Shown here: positions 1 through 8,268 of the stretch, piece after piece | Layout of the letters: each line of letters opens with the position of its first letter | Numbering within the stretch: position 1 is the stretch's first letter | Notes under the pieces: model-generated | What the model was told of the DNA's origin: nothing | Seen by the model: only the letters and a program-made list of their open reading frames with translations | Databases searched by the model: none | Assembly (NCBI GenBank): GCA_016124795.1 | Contig: WGNB01000003.1 | Coordinates: 62,001-126,000, forward strand | Direction: 5' to 3' | DNA length: 64,000 nt | Source of the DNA: Rhodopseudomonas sp. | Lineage (GTDB): Bacteria > Pseudomonadota > Alphaproteobacteria > Rhizobiales > Xanthobacteraceae | Program-made: the position numbers and the translations under genes

Positions 1-128
1 TCGGCGCCGCCAGCCGTACCGCGGAAGAAGACACGCTGGTCGCCTATGTCGCCAATGCGCGTCAGAAGCTTGCCGAGTTCGGCGTCGTGCTGCCGATGTT
101 CGACTCCAACCGGATGCGGAGCTTCTGA
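1..128 (+). CDS. C-terminal fragment of an unrecognised protein
   Basis: A reading frame is open from the window edge (first full codon at base 3) to a TGA at 126-128, showing 41 residues that end in MFDSNRMRSF. The visible part is mostly one amphipathic helix and has no motif I can assign. It ends 5 bases before the livH-like gene, so it is probably the previous cistron of that operon. In such operons this place often holds the periplasmic binding protein or a catabolic enzyme, but the fragment does not say which. Confidence 0.6.
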   Translation, partial: GAASRTAEEDTLVAYVANARQKLAEFGVVLPMFDSNRMRSF

Positions 129-133
129 ACCTC

Positions 134-1015
134 ATGCACGCCGGTTCCGCCATCCTGCAATTGCTCGTCGCCGGTATCGGCACCGGCAGCATCTACGCCC
201 TGATCGCGCTCGGCTTCAACGTCGTGTTCAAAAGCACCGGCGCGATGAACTTCGCGCAAGGCGAATGGGTGGTGATGGGCGGCATGATCTCCGCCTTACT
301 GTTCGCCTCGACCCACAATATCGGACTGGCCTGCATCGCGGCGGTCGTCATCGTCAGCGTCATCGGCATTCTATCGGAACGCCTCGTGGTCTGGCCGCTG
401 CGCCGGCCCAATGCCCTCCTGATCACGCTCGTCAGCATCGGCCTGGCGATATGCTCGCGCAGTCTGGTGATGATGATCCTCGGCAAGAAGCCGGTCGGCT
501 ACCCCGGCTTCTCCGAAGCCTCGACCTTGTTCGTCGGCGGCATCGCCATTCAGACCCAGACTCTCTGGATCGTCGGCCTGACCCTGGTCTTCCTGCTCGC
601 CATGCATCTCTTCTTCGAGCATACCATTATGGGCAAGGCGCTGCGCGCGGCGGCCGCCGACCGCGACGCCGCCGCGATCGTGGGCGTCCGGGTCGAGACC
701 ACCGTCATGCTGTCCTTCGCCATCGCCGCCTTCGGCGGCGCGCTCGCCGGCGCATTAATCACGCCCTTGACGCTATCGTCCTACGATCAAGGCGCGCTGT
801 TCGGCTTCAAGGGCTTCAGCGCGGCGATGCTCGGCGGCATCGGCAGCCTGCCCGGCGCCATCGTTGGCGGTCTGGCGCTCGGCCTGCTCGAAGCTTTCGG
901 CAGTTTCTATATTTCGTCGGATTTCAAGGACGCTATCGCGTTTGCTGTACTGCTCGCCATCCTGTTCGCGCGGCCCGCGGGGCTGCTCGGACGGGCCGAC
1001 GTGGTCAAGGTCTGA
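134..1015 (+). CDS. livH: Branched-chain amino acid-type ABC transporter permease (LivH family)
   Basis: Integral membrane subunit of a high-affinity uptake ABC transporter. The 293 residues form about eight hydrophobic segments. Near residue 40 is the family hallmark FAQGEWVVMG, close to the usual N-F-A-x-G-E pattern. The cytoplasmic loop that contacts the ATPase (RAAAADRDAAAIVGV) lies around residues 170-185. Length is normal for LivH. It starts 5 bases after the preceding stop and 4 bases before the livM-like gene, so it is in an operon. The HAAT family carries amino acids, urea, amides and aromatic acids, so the substrate is not fixed. Confidence 0.92.
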   Translation: MHAGSAILQLLVAGIGTGSIYALIALGFNVVFKSTGAMNFAQGEWVVMGGMISALLFASTHNIGLACIAAVVIVSVIGILSERLVVWPLRRPNALLITLVSIGLAICSRSLVMMILGKKPVGYPGFSEASTLFVGGIAIQTQTLWIVGLTLVFLLAMHLFFEHTIMGKALRAAAADRDAAAIVGVRVETTVMLSFAIAAFGGALAGALITPLTLSSYDQGALFGFKGFSAAMLGGIGSLPGAIVGGLALGLLEAFGSFYISSDFKDAIAFAVLLAILFARPAGLLGRADVVKV

Positions 1016-1019
1016 CGGC

Positions 1020-2078
1020 ATGACCATGGCCCCCGCCAAAGCCGCTCCGCCACCGGTATCGACCAGCCCGTCGCAGATTGTCGGCGCGCCATCCGCTACA
1101 TCGCCCGCCAGCCATCCCGTCCGACGCCGTGGCGTGTCCGACCGCATGCGGCTGCTGCTGCTGTGGCTGCTGATGCTGCTCGTGCCCTATGTTGCACCGA
1201 ATTCCTACGTCATTTCGCTCGGCAACCTGTTCCTGATCAATGTCATCCTGATCGCCAGCCTCAACCTGCTGATGGGCTATGGCGGGCAGATTTCGCTCGG
1301 CCACGCCGGCTTCTTCGGCTTCGGCGCTTATGTCAGCGGCATCCTCGACGTCAAACTGGGCATCATGCCGTGGATCGGGCTGCCGACCGCGGCGGTGCTG
1401 ACCGGCCTGTCGGCACTGATCATCGGCATCCCGGCGCTGCGGCTGCGGGGCCATTACCTGTCGATGGCGACGCTCGGCTGGAACGCGATCCTGCTGGTGA
1501 TGTTCAATCGCCTGATCGACCTTACCGGAGGTCCGAACGGCCTGCTCGGCGTGCATCCGTTTTCCATCGGCAGCTTGGCGCTCGACACCGATATACGCCA
1601 ATTCCCGCTGGTGTGGCTGGTGTCGCTGCTGGTGATGATCGCCATTCTGCATCTGCTGCAATCCCGAGTCGGACGCGCGCTGCGCGCCGTCGCCACCAAC
1701 GAAATCGGCGCCGATGCCGTCGGCATCGACAGCTTTCGCACCAAATTGCTGTTCTTCGTGCTGACCGCCGGCATGGCCGGCATTGCCGGCAGCCTCTACG
1801 TCCACGTCAACCAATACGCCTCGCCGGAAACGTTCGGCGTCAACGGCTCGATCCTGCTGGTGGTCATGGTCGCGCTCGGCGGCAGCGGCACTTATTGGGG
1901 CCCGGTGATCGGCGCGCTGATCTATACCGCAGTGCCGCAACTATTGCTCGACTATGAAGACGCCGAACTGATGCTGTTCGGCCTCGGCATGCTGATCGTG
2001 CTGATCGCCGTCCCGTCAGGCCTCGCCGGCCTGCCGGCGACGCTGATCGGACGGCGTTTCGGACGGAGGCCTTCATGA
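1020..2078 (+). CDS. livM: Branched-chain amino acid-type ABC transporter permease (LivM family)
   Basis: Second membrane subunit, 352 residues. I chose the ATG at 1020, 4 bases after the livH stop; the open frame extends further upstream, but only inside livH. The first 45 residues are Pro/Ala/Ser-rich and lack homology-like features. The core then begins with hydrophobic helices, a GYGGQISLGHAGFFGFGAY segment (typical LivM SLGHA motif) and a GGPNGL loop. The coupling loop RALRAVATNEIGADAVGI lies near residue 225. Its last four bases ATGA overlap the start of the ATPase gene, indicating translational coupling. Confidence 0.92.
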   Translation: MTMAPAKAAPPPVSTSPSQIVGAPSATSPASHPVRRRGVSDRMRLLLLWLLMLLVPYVAPNSYVISLGNLFLINVILIASLNLLMGYGGQISLGHAGFFGFGAYVSGILDVKLGIMPWIGLPTAAVLTGLSALIIGIPALRLRGHYLSMATLGWNAILLVMFNRLIDLTGGPNGLLGVHPFSIGSLALDTDIRQFPLVWLVSLLVMIAILHLLQSRVGRALRAVATNEIGADAVGIDSFRTKLLFFVLTAGMAGIAGSLYVHVNQYASPETFGVNGSILLVVMVALGGSGTYWGPVIGALIYTAVPQLLLDYEDAELMLFGLGMLIVLIAVPSGLAGLPATLIGRRFGRRPS

Positions 2079-2848
2079 GCGAAGCCTTGCTCAAGGTCGA
2101 CTCGCTGAATTGCCAGTTCTCCGGGCTGCGGGCGGTCGCCGACCTGAGTTTCTCCGTCCAGCCCGGTGCCATCAAAGCGGTCATCGGCCCAAACGGCGCC
2201 GGCAAGAGCACGCTCTTTAACATGATCGCCGGCGTCACCGCGCCGACCTCGGGTGCAATCCATTTTGCCGGAGTCCGGATCGACACCTTGCCGACTTTTC
2301 GGCGCGCCGAACTGGGCATCGCCCGCACCTTCCAGAATCTCCAGATCTTTCGCGAGATGACGGTGCTCGAGAATGTGATGGTCGGTTGCCATCTGCATGG
2401 CAAGGTCGGCGTCGTTAAGGCGCTGTTGCGGGGGCGCGCTCTGCGCGACGAGGAAAGCGCGTTCCGGGACACCGCCTTCGCCCTGCTCGATCGTTTCAAT
2501 CTCGCCGCCAAGGCCGACGTGGTCGCCGGCGACCTGAGCTTCGGCCAAATGAAAGTGCTGGAGCTTGCCCGCGCACTAGCGAGCCGACCGCGGCTGCTGC
2601 TGCTCGACGAACCCGCCGCCGGCCTGCCGCAAGCGGAGGCAGAGCACATCAGCCAGATCATCGCCGACCTCAACCGCGACGGCATGACGGTGCTGCTGGT
2701 CGAACATAACATGCGCATGGTGATGTCGCTGTCACACGATATTCTGGTCCTCAATAACGGGCAGTGGATCGCGGAAGGCACAGCGGACCACGTCCGCCGC
2801 CATCCCGACGTCCTGAGCGCTTATCTGGGTGAGACCGAACATGCTTGA
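2075..2848 (+). CDS. livG: ABC transporter ATP-binding protein (LivG family)
   Basis: ATP-hydrolysing subunit, 257 residues. Walker A is GPNGAGKST near residue 38. The signature motif is the variant LSFGQMKVLELARAL, followed by Walker B with RLLLLDEPAAGLP and a switch His in LLVEHNM. The AAGL-type D-loop and a long helical insert are usual for LivG. It overlaps livM by 4 bases and the next ATPase gene by 8 bases, so the transporter proteins are likely made together. Confidence 0.92.
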   Translation: MSEALLKVDSLNCQFSGLRAVADLSFSVQPGAIKAVIGPNGAGKSTLFNMIAGVTAPTSGAIHFAGVRIDTLPTFRRAELGIARTFQNLQIFREMTVLENVMVGCHLHGKVGVVKALLRGRALRDEESAFRDTAFALLDRFNLAAKADVVAGDLSFGQMKVLELARALASRPRLLLLDEPAAGLPQAEAEHISQIIADLNRDGMTVLLVEHNMRMVMSLSHDILVLNNGQWIAEGTADHVRRHPDVLSAYLGETEHA

Positions 2849-3554
2849 GGTCGAGGGCCTGATCGCCGGCTACGGCAGCATTCAGGTGCTGCACAGGATT
2901 TCGTTGCGGGTCGAACGCGGACAGTCGGTGTGCATCATCGGCGCCAACGGCGCCGGCAAGACCACTTTGCTGCGCTGCCTCGCCGGACTGTTGCGGCCGA
3001 GCGCCGGCCGCATCGCCATCGACGGCGCCGACATTATCGGCGGTTCGGCCTCGACGCGACTGGACCACGGCATCACATTGGTGCCCGAAGGCCGGCGCGT
3101 CTTTGCGCCGATGACGGTCCGCGAAAACCTCGAGATGGGCGCCTATCGGCGCCTCTGGCCACGGCGCGACCGCGGCGTCCCCGCCGACATGGACATGGTA
3201 TTCGATTTGTTTCCGCGCCTGGCCGAACGGCAGAAGCAGCCGGCCGGGTTGCTGTCCGGCGGCGAGCAGCAGATGCTGGCGATCGGCCGCGCGCTGATGT
3301 CGAAACCGCGCCTGATGCTGCTCGACGAACCGTCAATGGGTCTGGCGCCGCGCGTCGTCCAGGACATCTTTGCCACCATCCGCCGGCTCAACGCGGAGGG
3401 CATGTCGATTCTTCTGGCCGAGCAGAACGCCAACATGGCACTCAAAAGCGCGGCCTGGGGATATGTGATTGCCGAAGGGGAATTCGTGCGCGATGCGCAA
3501 AGCGATGCGCTATCGAGCGACCCTGCGGTCAAGGCCGCCTATCTGGGACTTTGA
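2841..3554 (+). CDS. livF: ABC transporter ATP-binding protein (LivF family)
   Basis: Second ATPase of the transporter, 237 residues from the ATG at 2841. An in-frame GTG at 2829 would add four residues but lacks support. Walker A is GANGAGKTT, the signature LSGGEQQML, and Walker B LMLLDEPSMGLAP, which is the typical LivF form (Ser/Glu-G-L-A-P). With the upstream genes it completes a livHMGF set; a binding protein is not visible in the window for this set. The following hydrolase gene starts one base after the stop. Confidence 0.92.
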   Translation: MLEVEGLIAGYGSIQVLHRISLRVERGQSVCIIGANGAGKTTLLRCLAGLLRPSAGRIAIDGADIIGGSASTRLDHGITLVPEGRRVFAPMTVRENLEMGAYRRLWPRRDRGVPADMDMVFDLFPRLAERQKQPAGLLSGGEQQMLAIGRALMSKPRLMLLDEPSMGLAPRVVQDIFATIRRLNAEGMSILLAEQNANMALKSAAWGYVIAEGEFVRDAQSDALSSDPAVKAAYLGL

Positions 3555-3555
3555 A

Positions 3556-4407
3556 ATGCATTCTGGACCTGAACTCTCGCGCACCATCGACGATACGCTC
3601 GAGGCCGAATTTGCGCTGCGCCAACGTCACCCCGAGCGCGGCGAGGTCTATGACCAACACCAGCGCCGCAGCGCCGAATTGCGCGGGCGGGACAATTGCC
3701 GGCTTGACGTCCGCTACGGCCCCGGCCCGCGCTGCCTGCTCGACATCTTCCCGGCCGGAGACGATGCACCGGTGCTGTTCTTCATCCACGGCGGTTACTG
3801 GCGTGCGCTCGACAAGTCCTATGTCTCGTTCATCGCCGAGCCGTTCTGCAACGCCGGCATCACCGTCGTCATGCCCGGCTACGACTTGGTGCCCGCCGTG
3901 CGGGTCGGCGGCATCGTCGACCAGATCCGCGCCGCTTTCGCCTGGGTCGTCGATCATATGGCGCCGCGCCGCATCGTCGTCGCCGGACACTCGGCCGGCG
4001 GACAGCTTGCGGCCATGCTCGCCCTCGATCAGGCGGCCAATGGCGGACGTGGACCGATCGCCGGCTTTATTGGCATCAGCGGCGCCTTCGATCTGCGCCC
4101 ACTCTTGCAGACCTCGATCAACCACGACCTCAAGATGTCGGACGAGGAGGCCGCCGAAGCCAGCCCCCTGCTCCGGCTGGCGCAACTGCCGCCCGCCGCG
4201 CCTTTGACCCCGTTGATCGGCATGGTCGGCGGCGATGAAACCGAGGGCTTCAAGCAGTGGACCGCCGATCTGGTGACAAGCTGGCGTGGCCGCGGCGGCG
4301 TCGCCGCCTATTGTGAAGTAGCCGGCCGCAACCATTTCACGATTCTGGACGGACTGGCGGACGCCGACAGCGAAGCCCTGCGCGCCGTCCTGGCCTTCGT
4401 CGCCTGA
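3556..4407 (+). CDS. Alpha/beta hydrolase, arylformamidase (KynB)-like
   Basis: Predicted cytoplasmic serine hydrolase, 283 residues from the ATG at 3556, one base after livF. The oxyanion-hole motif HGGYWRALDK, the nucleophile elbow GHSAGG and a late His in GRNHFTILDG give the layout of kynurenine formamidase and related esterases; the acidic residue is probably the Asp/Glu region near DETEGF. An amide or formamide substrate delivered by the upstream importer is plausible. Carboxylesterase activity is the main alternative. A very similar gene lies at 28126 beside another transporter. Confidence 0.8.
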   Translation: MHSGPELSRTIDDTLEAEFALRQRHPERGEVYDQHQRRSAELRGRDNCRLDVRYGPGPRCLLDIFPAGDDAPVLFFIHGGYWRALDKSYVSFIAEPFCNAGITVVMPGYDLVPAVRVGGIVDQIRAAFAWVVDHMAPRRIVVAGHSAGGQLAAMLALDQAANGGRGPIAGFIGISGAFDLRPLLQTSINHDLKMSDEEAAEASPLLRLAQLPPAAPLTPLIGMVGGDETEGFKQWTADLVTSWRGRGGVAAYCEVAGRNHFTILDGLADADSEALRAVLAFVA

Positions 4408-4440
4408 ACCGCCTACCCTCTGCCATTCAAGGAGCGCCCG

Positions 4441-4830
4441 ATGCACCAGCCGGTTTCGCCCAATCCCACCGCCGACGCTAAACTGCCCTACAGTCAAGGT
4501 ATGGTCGCACGCGGCGAAATGCGAACGCTGTATATTGCCGGTCAGGTCGGCACCGATGCCAATGGCGTCGTTGCGCCGGATTTCGAAGCGCAGACCCGCC
4601 AGGCCTGGACCAACCTGCTCGCCGTGCTTGATGCCGCGAACATGAAAGTCACCGACCTGATCAAGATCACCGCGTTCCTCACCGATCCGGCCGATTATGC
4701 CGCCTATGGCAGCCTGCGCACCCAATTCCTCGCCGGAGCCAAGCCCACGTCCACTTTGCTAGTCGTCAAGGCCCTGGCGCGGCCGGAATGGAAATTCGAA
4801 ATTGAAGGCGTCGCGATGACCGCGGCGTGA
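4441..4830 (+). CDS. RidA/YER057c/UK114 family protein without the usual catalytic Arg
   Basis: Small 129-residue protein with the RidA fold pattern: YSQGM near residue 20, GTDANG near residue 40, and a C-terminal FEIEGVAM strand. Canonical RidA deaminases carry an Arg in a P-A-R-[ST]-x-V motif. Here the matching stretch reads KPTSTLLVV, with Ser or Thr where Arg is expected. Imine deamination by the standard mechanism is therefore doubtful; Rid4-Rid7-like roles are possible. An AAGGAG ribosome site precedes the ATG. Last gene of the plus-strand operon. Confidence 0.85.
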   Translation: MHQPVSPNPTADAKLPYSQGMVARGEMRTLYIAGQVGTDANGVVAPDFEAQTRQAWTNLLAVLDAANMKVTDLIKITAFLTDPADYAAYGSLRTQFLAGAKPTSTLLVVKALARPEWKFEIEGVAMTAA

Positions 4831-4843
4831 AAGCGGTCGGCTA

Positions 4844-5878
4844 TCAGCTCATTTCGCGCCGGACGATGTCTGCCCCTTCAACCATCGCCTTGAGCTTCCC
4901 AAAGGCGACGTCGCGCGACAGATATTTCATGCCGCAATCCGGCGCCGGCACAAGCCGGCCTGGCGACATGTATGCGAGGCCCTTGCGCATCCGCGCCGCG
5001 ACGATTTCCGGCGTTTCGATCGTCAAATCACCGAGGTTCAGCACGCCGAGCATGATCTTTTTTGGCGCCATGTCGGCCAAGACGCCGAGATCGACATTCG
5101 GTTGCGCCGCTTCAATGGAAATCGTTCCGGCGACGGTGTCGGCAAGTTCGGCCAGAAAGGCATATTGCTGAGGCTTGTTGTCGCCGGGCACCACGGCGGC
5201 ATAACCGAAACACAAATGAACCACGGTCGGCACGGTGATGCCTTGCAGCGCCCGGTTGATCGCTTTGACGGCGTAGCGACGCGCCTGTTCCGGATTGTTG
5301 CGCACCCAAGGCTCATCGAGCTGGATGACGTCGGCGCCGGCTTTGACCAAGGCGTGCGCCTCCTCGTTGACCGCAACCGCCATGTCCATCGCCAGCGCCT
5401 CGGCGTCGTTATAGAATTCATCATGCGCCTGTTGGCTCATTGTAAACGGTCCGGGTAGCGTGATTTTGGCGGTCCGGTCAGTGTTGCGGCGCAGGAACTC
5501 CATGTCGCGCACCTCGACCGGACCCGGCCGACGAATCCTGCCGACAACACGCGGCACCGGCGTCATCGGTCCGGAACGAGCCTTCACAAAACCCGGCCGG
5601 GAAATGTCGATGCCTTCCAGCGCGGTCGCGAAACGGTTCGAATAACTTTCACGGCGCATCTCGCCATCGGTGATGACATCGATCCCGGCCCGCTCCATGT
5701 CACGGATCGCCACGATCGTAGCGTCATCCTGGGCCTGCTCGAGATAAGGCTCCGGGACGCGCCACATCTCTTTCATCCGCACACGCGGCACCACCTTCGA
5801 CAGCATCTCGCGGTCGACCAGCCAGTCCGGTTGCGGGTAACTGCCGACAACGGTGGTTGGAAACAGTTTCTCTGCCAT
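4844..5878 (-). CDS. MetE-like / UROD superfamily C1 transferase (methionine synthase II C-terminal domain type)
   Basis: 344-residue protein resembling the C-terminal catalytic half of cobalamin-independent methionine synthase (full MetE is about 750 residues). Visible metal-site pieces are HLCFGY near residue 225 and PDCGMKY near the C-terminus, matching the His-x-Cys and Cys zinc ligands, plus DGEMRRESY near residue 90. I chose the ATG at 5878 because GGAG lies upstream; a TTG at 5902 would touch the previous stop. Last cistron of a transporter operon, suggesting methyl or thiol transfer from the imported compound rather than methionine synthesis. Confidence 0.8.
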   Translation of the reverse strand: MAEKLFPTTVVGSYPQPDWLVDREMLSKVVPRVRMKEMWRVPEPYLEQAQDDATIVAIRDMERAGIDVITDGEMRRESYSNRFATALEGIDISRPGFVKARSGPMTPVPRVVGRIRRPGPVEVRDMEFLRRNTDRTAKITLPGPFTMSQQAHDEFYNDAEALAMDMAVAVNEEAHALVKAGADVIQLDEPWVRNNPEQARRYAVKAINRALQGITVPTVVHLCFGYAAVVPGDNKPQQYAFLAELADTVAGTISIEAAQPNVDLGVLADMAPKKIMLGVLNLGDLTIETPEIVAARMRKGLAYMSPGRLVPAPDCGMKYLSRDVAFGKLKAMVEGADIVRREMS

Positions 5879-5902
5879 CGCGCTCTCCAAACCTTTGCTC
5901 AA

Positions 5903-6718
5903 TCACGCCGCCGAGGCGGACGTCGCCAGACGGGCCGATGTATCGGTGGACGAAGACGCCATGCGCCGTCCAGCGCTTTGCCAAACCATCGTGTAGCGTT
6001 CCAGGGCGCGCACCGCGATATCGAAGGCGACCGATAGCGCCAACACCACGATGATCGCTGCGAAGACCCGTGGGCTGTCAAGAATGGTGCGGTTCATCGT
6101 CACGAGGTAGCCGATGCCGCTGGCCGAGGTCAGCATTTCCGATACCACCACGCCAATGATGGTCAGCGCGCCGCCCAGCCGCAAGCCGGTCAGCACGGTC
6201 GGAATCGACGCCGGAATGATGACCCGGGCGATCAATTGCGGCAGCGTCGCGCCCATACTGCGGGCGGCCAGCAGATATTGCTCGTCGATGGTGCGGATGC
6301 CGGCGGCTGTCGACAGCATCACCGGGAAGAACCCGTAGACGCCGGCGAAGGCGATTTTCGATTCCGAGCCGATGCCGAACCAGGCCGTAAAAATAGGATA
6401 GAGGATCACGATGGGGATGGCGTAAAGGCTGGAAAACACCGGCAACATCAAGTTGCGGATGCTTGCGACGCCGCCAACCACGGCGCCGACTAGAATACCG
6501 ACGCCACAGGCGATGAGCATGGCGATGGCCACCTCGTAAAGCGTCACCATCAGCGCCGCTGCATAGATGTAACTGTCGAGCCACAGCACCGCCAGCGTCT
6601 TGCTCAGCGGCGGCAGGAACAGTTCCGGCAGCAGACCGAGGCGCGGCACTGCCTCCCAGGCGATCAGCAGCGCCAAGCCGATCAGGCGGCGCACGGTTGG
6701 CGGCGACGGACGTTTCAT
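5903..6718 (-). CDS. SsuC/TauC-type ABC transporter permease
   Basis: Membrane subunit, 271 residues, about six hydrophobic segments. The EAA-like coupling loop LAARSMGATLPQLIARVIIP lies near residues 165-185. It overlaps the ATPase gene by ATGA (6715-6718). It belongs to the nitrate/sulfonate/taurine family. The operon has two different permeases of this type, so the channel is probably a heterodimer. Confidence 0.9.
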   Translation of the reverse strand: MKRPSPPTVRRLIGLALLIAWEAVPRLGLLPELFLPPLSKTLAVLWLDSYIYAAALMVTLYEVAIAMLIACGVGILVGAVVGGVASIRNLMLPVFSSLYAIPIVILYPIFTAWFGIGSESKIAFAGVYGFFPVMLSTAAGIRTIDEQYLLAARSMGATLPQLIARVIIPASIPTVLTGLRLGGALTIIGVVVSEMLTSASGIGYLVTMNRTILDSPRVFAAIIVVLALSVAFDIAVRALERYTMVWQSAGRRMASSSTDTSARLATSASAA

Positions 6719-7521
6719 GGCATGTCGCGGATCTGTTGCCAGATCCGCTCGCGCAGTTGTCCGAACTTATCGGTCGCCATCATCTGATAGGTGCGCGGCC
6801 GTGGCAGGTCGATCGGAACACGGTCCAGAATGCGACCGGGACGCGCCGACATCACCAGGACCTCGTCGGCGAGGTAGACCGCCTCGGTCAGGCTGTGAGT
6901 AATAAAGACCACAGTTTTCGAGGTCTCAGACCAGATCCGCAGCAATTCGTGGCCCATCGTCATGCGCGTCTGCTCGTCCAGCGCGGCGAACGGTTCGTCC
7001 ATCAGCAGAACCGGCGGGTCCTGCACCAGACCGCGAGCGATCGAAACGCGCTGTTTCATGCCGCCGGATAATTCATGCGGATAACGGCCGCCAAAGCCGT
7101 CGAGGCCGACCAGCTTGAGCATCTGTTCGGCACGGGCACGGCGTTCGTCGCGTGGCGTATGCTTGAGCAGCAGTGGAAACTCGACGTTTTCGACCGCTGT
7201 CAGCCAAGGGTAAAGGCTCGCCTCCTGAAACACCACGCCGACCCGCTCCGGGTCGGGCTTGGCAATCGGCCGGCCGTCGCACTCAATAGTACCGGACGTC
7301 GGCGTCCTCAGCCCCGCCAGCATCATCAACAAAGACGTCTTGCCGCAGCCGGATGGCCCCACGATGACGGTGAATTGCCCGGCGGGGACGGTAAGATCGA
7401 TATCGGCCAAGGCCGCCACCACGCCGTCACGACCGTCATAGGCGTGACCCAGGCCACGCACTTCGACCGCCGGCCGCGGCGTTTGACCGTCCCCTGGGCT
7501 CACCCGCGCCATGTGCTGCAT
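6715..7521 (-). CDS. Nitrate/sulfonate/taurine-type ABC transporter ATP-binding protein
   Basis: ATPase, 268 residues: Walker A GPSGCGKTS, signature LSGGMKQRV, Walker B VLLMDEPFAALD and switch His in VFITHSL. This matches the SsuB/TauB group. A GGGAGG stretch sits just ahead of the ATG at 7521; an ATG nine bases later is possible. Its start overlaps the upstream permease by 22 bases and its end overlaps the next permease by 4. Confidence 0.92.
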   Translation of the reverse strand: MQHMARVSPGDGQTPRPAVEVRGLGHAYDGRDGVVAALADIDLTVPAGQFTVIVGPSGCGKTSLLMMLAGLRTPTSGTIECDGRPIAKPDPERVGVVFQEASLYPWLTAVENVEFPLLLKHTPRDERRARAEQMLKLVGLDGFGGRYPHELSGGMKQRVSIARGLVQDPPVLLMDEPFAALDEQTRMTMGHELLRIWSETSKTVVFITHSLTEAVYLADEVLVMSARPGRILDRVPIDLPRPRTYQMMATDKFGQLRERIWQQIRDMP

Positions 7522-8252
7522 CGAGCCTCCCAGTAGCGAACCAGTTCATTGAACGCCATCGCCGCCACCGCCAGCACGATCACGCCGGCGAATAATTGCG
7601 GCAGCATGAAATTCTCACCCCAGTTCGAAATCATGTGACCGACACCGGTGCGCGATGCATACATTTCGGCAATCATCACACCGGTAAAATTGAAGATCAT
7701 CGAAATCCGCAACGTCTCCAGCAAGATCGGCATCATGCTGGGCACGTAAATGCGCCGCAAAATCTGCGCCCGTGTCGCACCATAGGATTGGGCCACCAGC
7801 AGATATTCCGCCTTGACCGATTCGACCGCGGCGCTTGCGCTCATGATGACGATAAATATGGTCGAGAAGGTCGCATAGGCCACCTTCTGCCCAAAGCCGA
7901 TGCCAAATACCAAAATGAACATCGGCAGAAATATCGATTTCGGAATGCTGAAGACATAGAACAGCATCGGCTTGAAGATCGCGCCGAAATATTCATTCTC
8001 CGCCGACAGCACGCCGAGCAAGGCGCCAAGCGGAACGGCGATCACGAAAGCGACCAGCACCTCGGCTGCCGTCACGGCCATCGCCTCCTGGAAGTCGCCG
8101 CGCTTGAGAATTTCGCCGAGCACCACCAGCACCTGCGACAACGGCGGCAGCAGCATCGGATTGACGACGCCGGCGCGCGGGAGAACCTCCCACGCGCCAA
8201 GCACCGCCAGAAGCAGCGCAATCCGCACGAGAATAACCGCCGACCTGCTCAT
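7500..8252 (-). CDS. SsuC/TauC-type ABC transporter permease
   Basis: Membrane subunit, 250 residues from the ATG at 8252. The frame is open further upstream, but that part overlaps the end of the binding-protein gene and is Arg/Pro-rich, so I excluded it. The coupling loop is LVAQSYGATRAQILRRIYVP. It lies 16 bases downstream of the binding protein. It differs clearly from the second permease at 5903, so this is a two-permease transporter rather than the usual homodimer. Confidence 0.88.
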   Translation of the reverse strand: MSRSAVILVRIALLLAVLGAWEVLPRAGVVNPMLLPPLSQVLVVLGEILKRGDFQEAMAVTAAEVLVAFVIAVPLGALLGVLSAENEYFGAIFKPMLFYVFSIPKSIFLPMFILVFGIGFGQKVAYATFSTIFIVIMSASAAVESVKAEYLLVAQSYGATRAQILRRIYVPSMMPILLETLRISMIFNFTGVMIAEMYASRTGVGHMISNWGENFMLPQLFAGVIVLAVAAMAFNELVRYWEARCSTWRG

Positions 8253-8268
8253 CGCCGTTATGCCCCGC

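Noticed and set aside
864-1019. Upstream extension of the livM frame
   Set aside because: Lies inside livH, while the ATG at 1020 gives a normal LivM protein.
46-1023. 325-codon plus-strand frame overlapping livH
   Set aside because: Arg/His-rich shadow of livH in another frame; no motif and no ribosome site.
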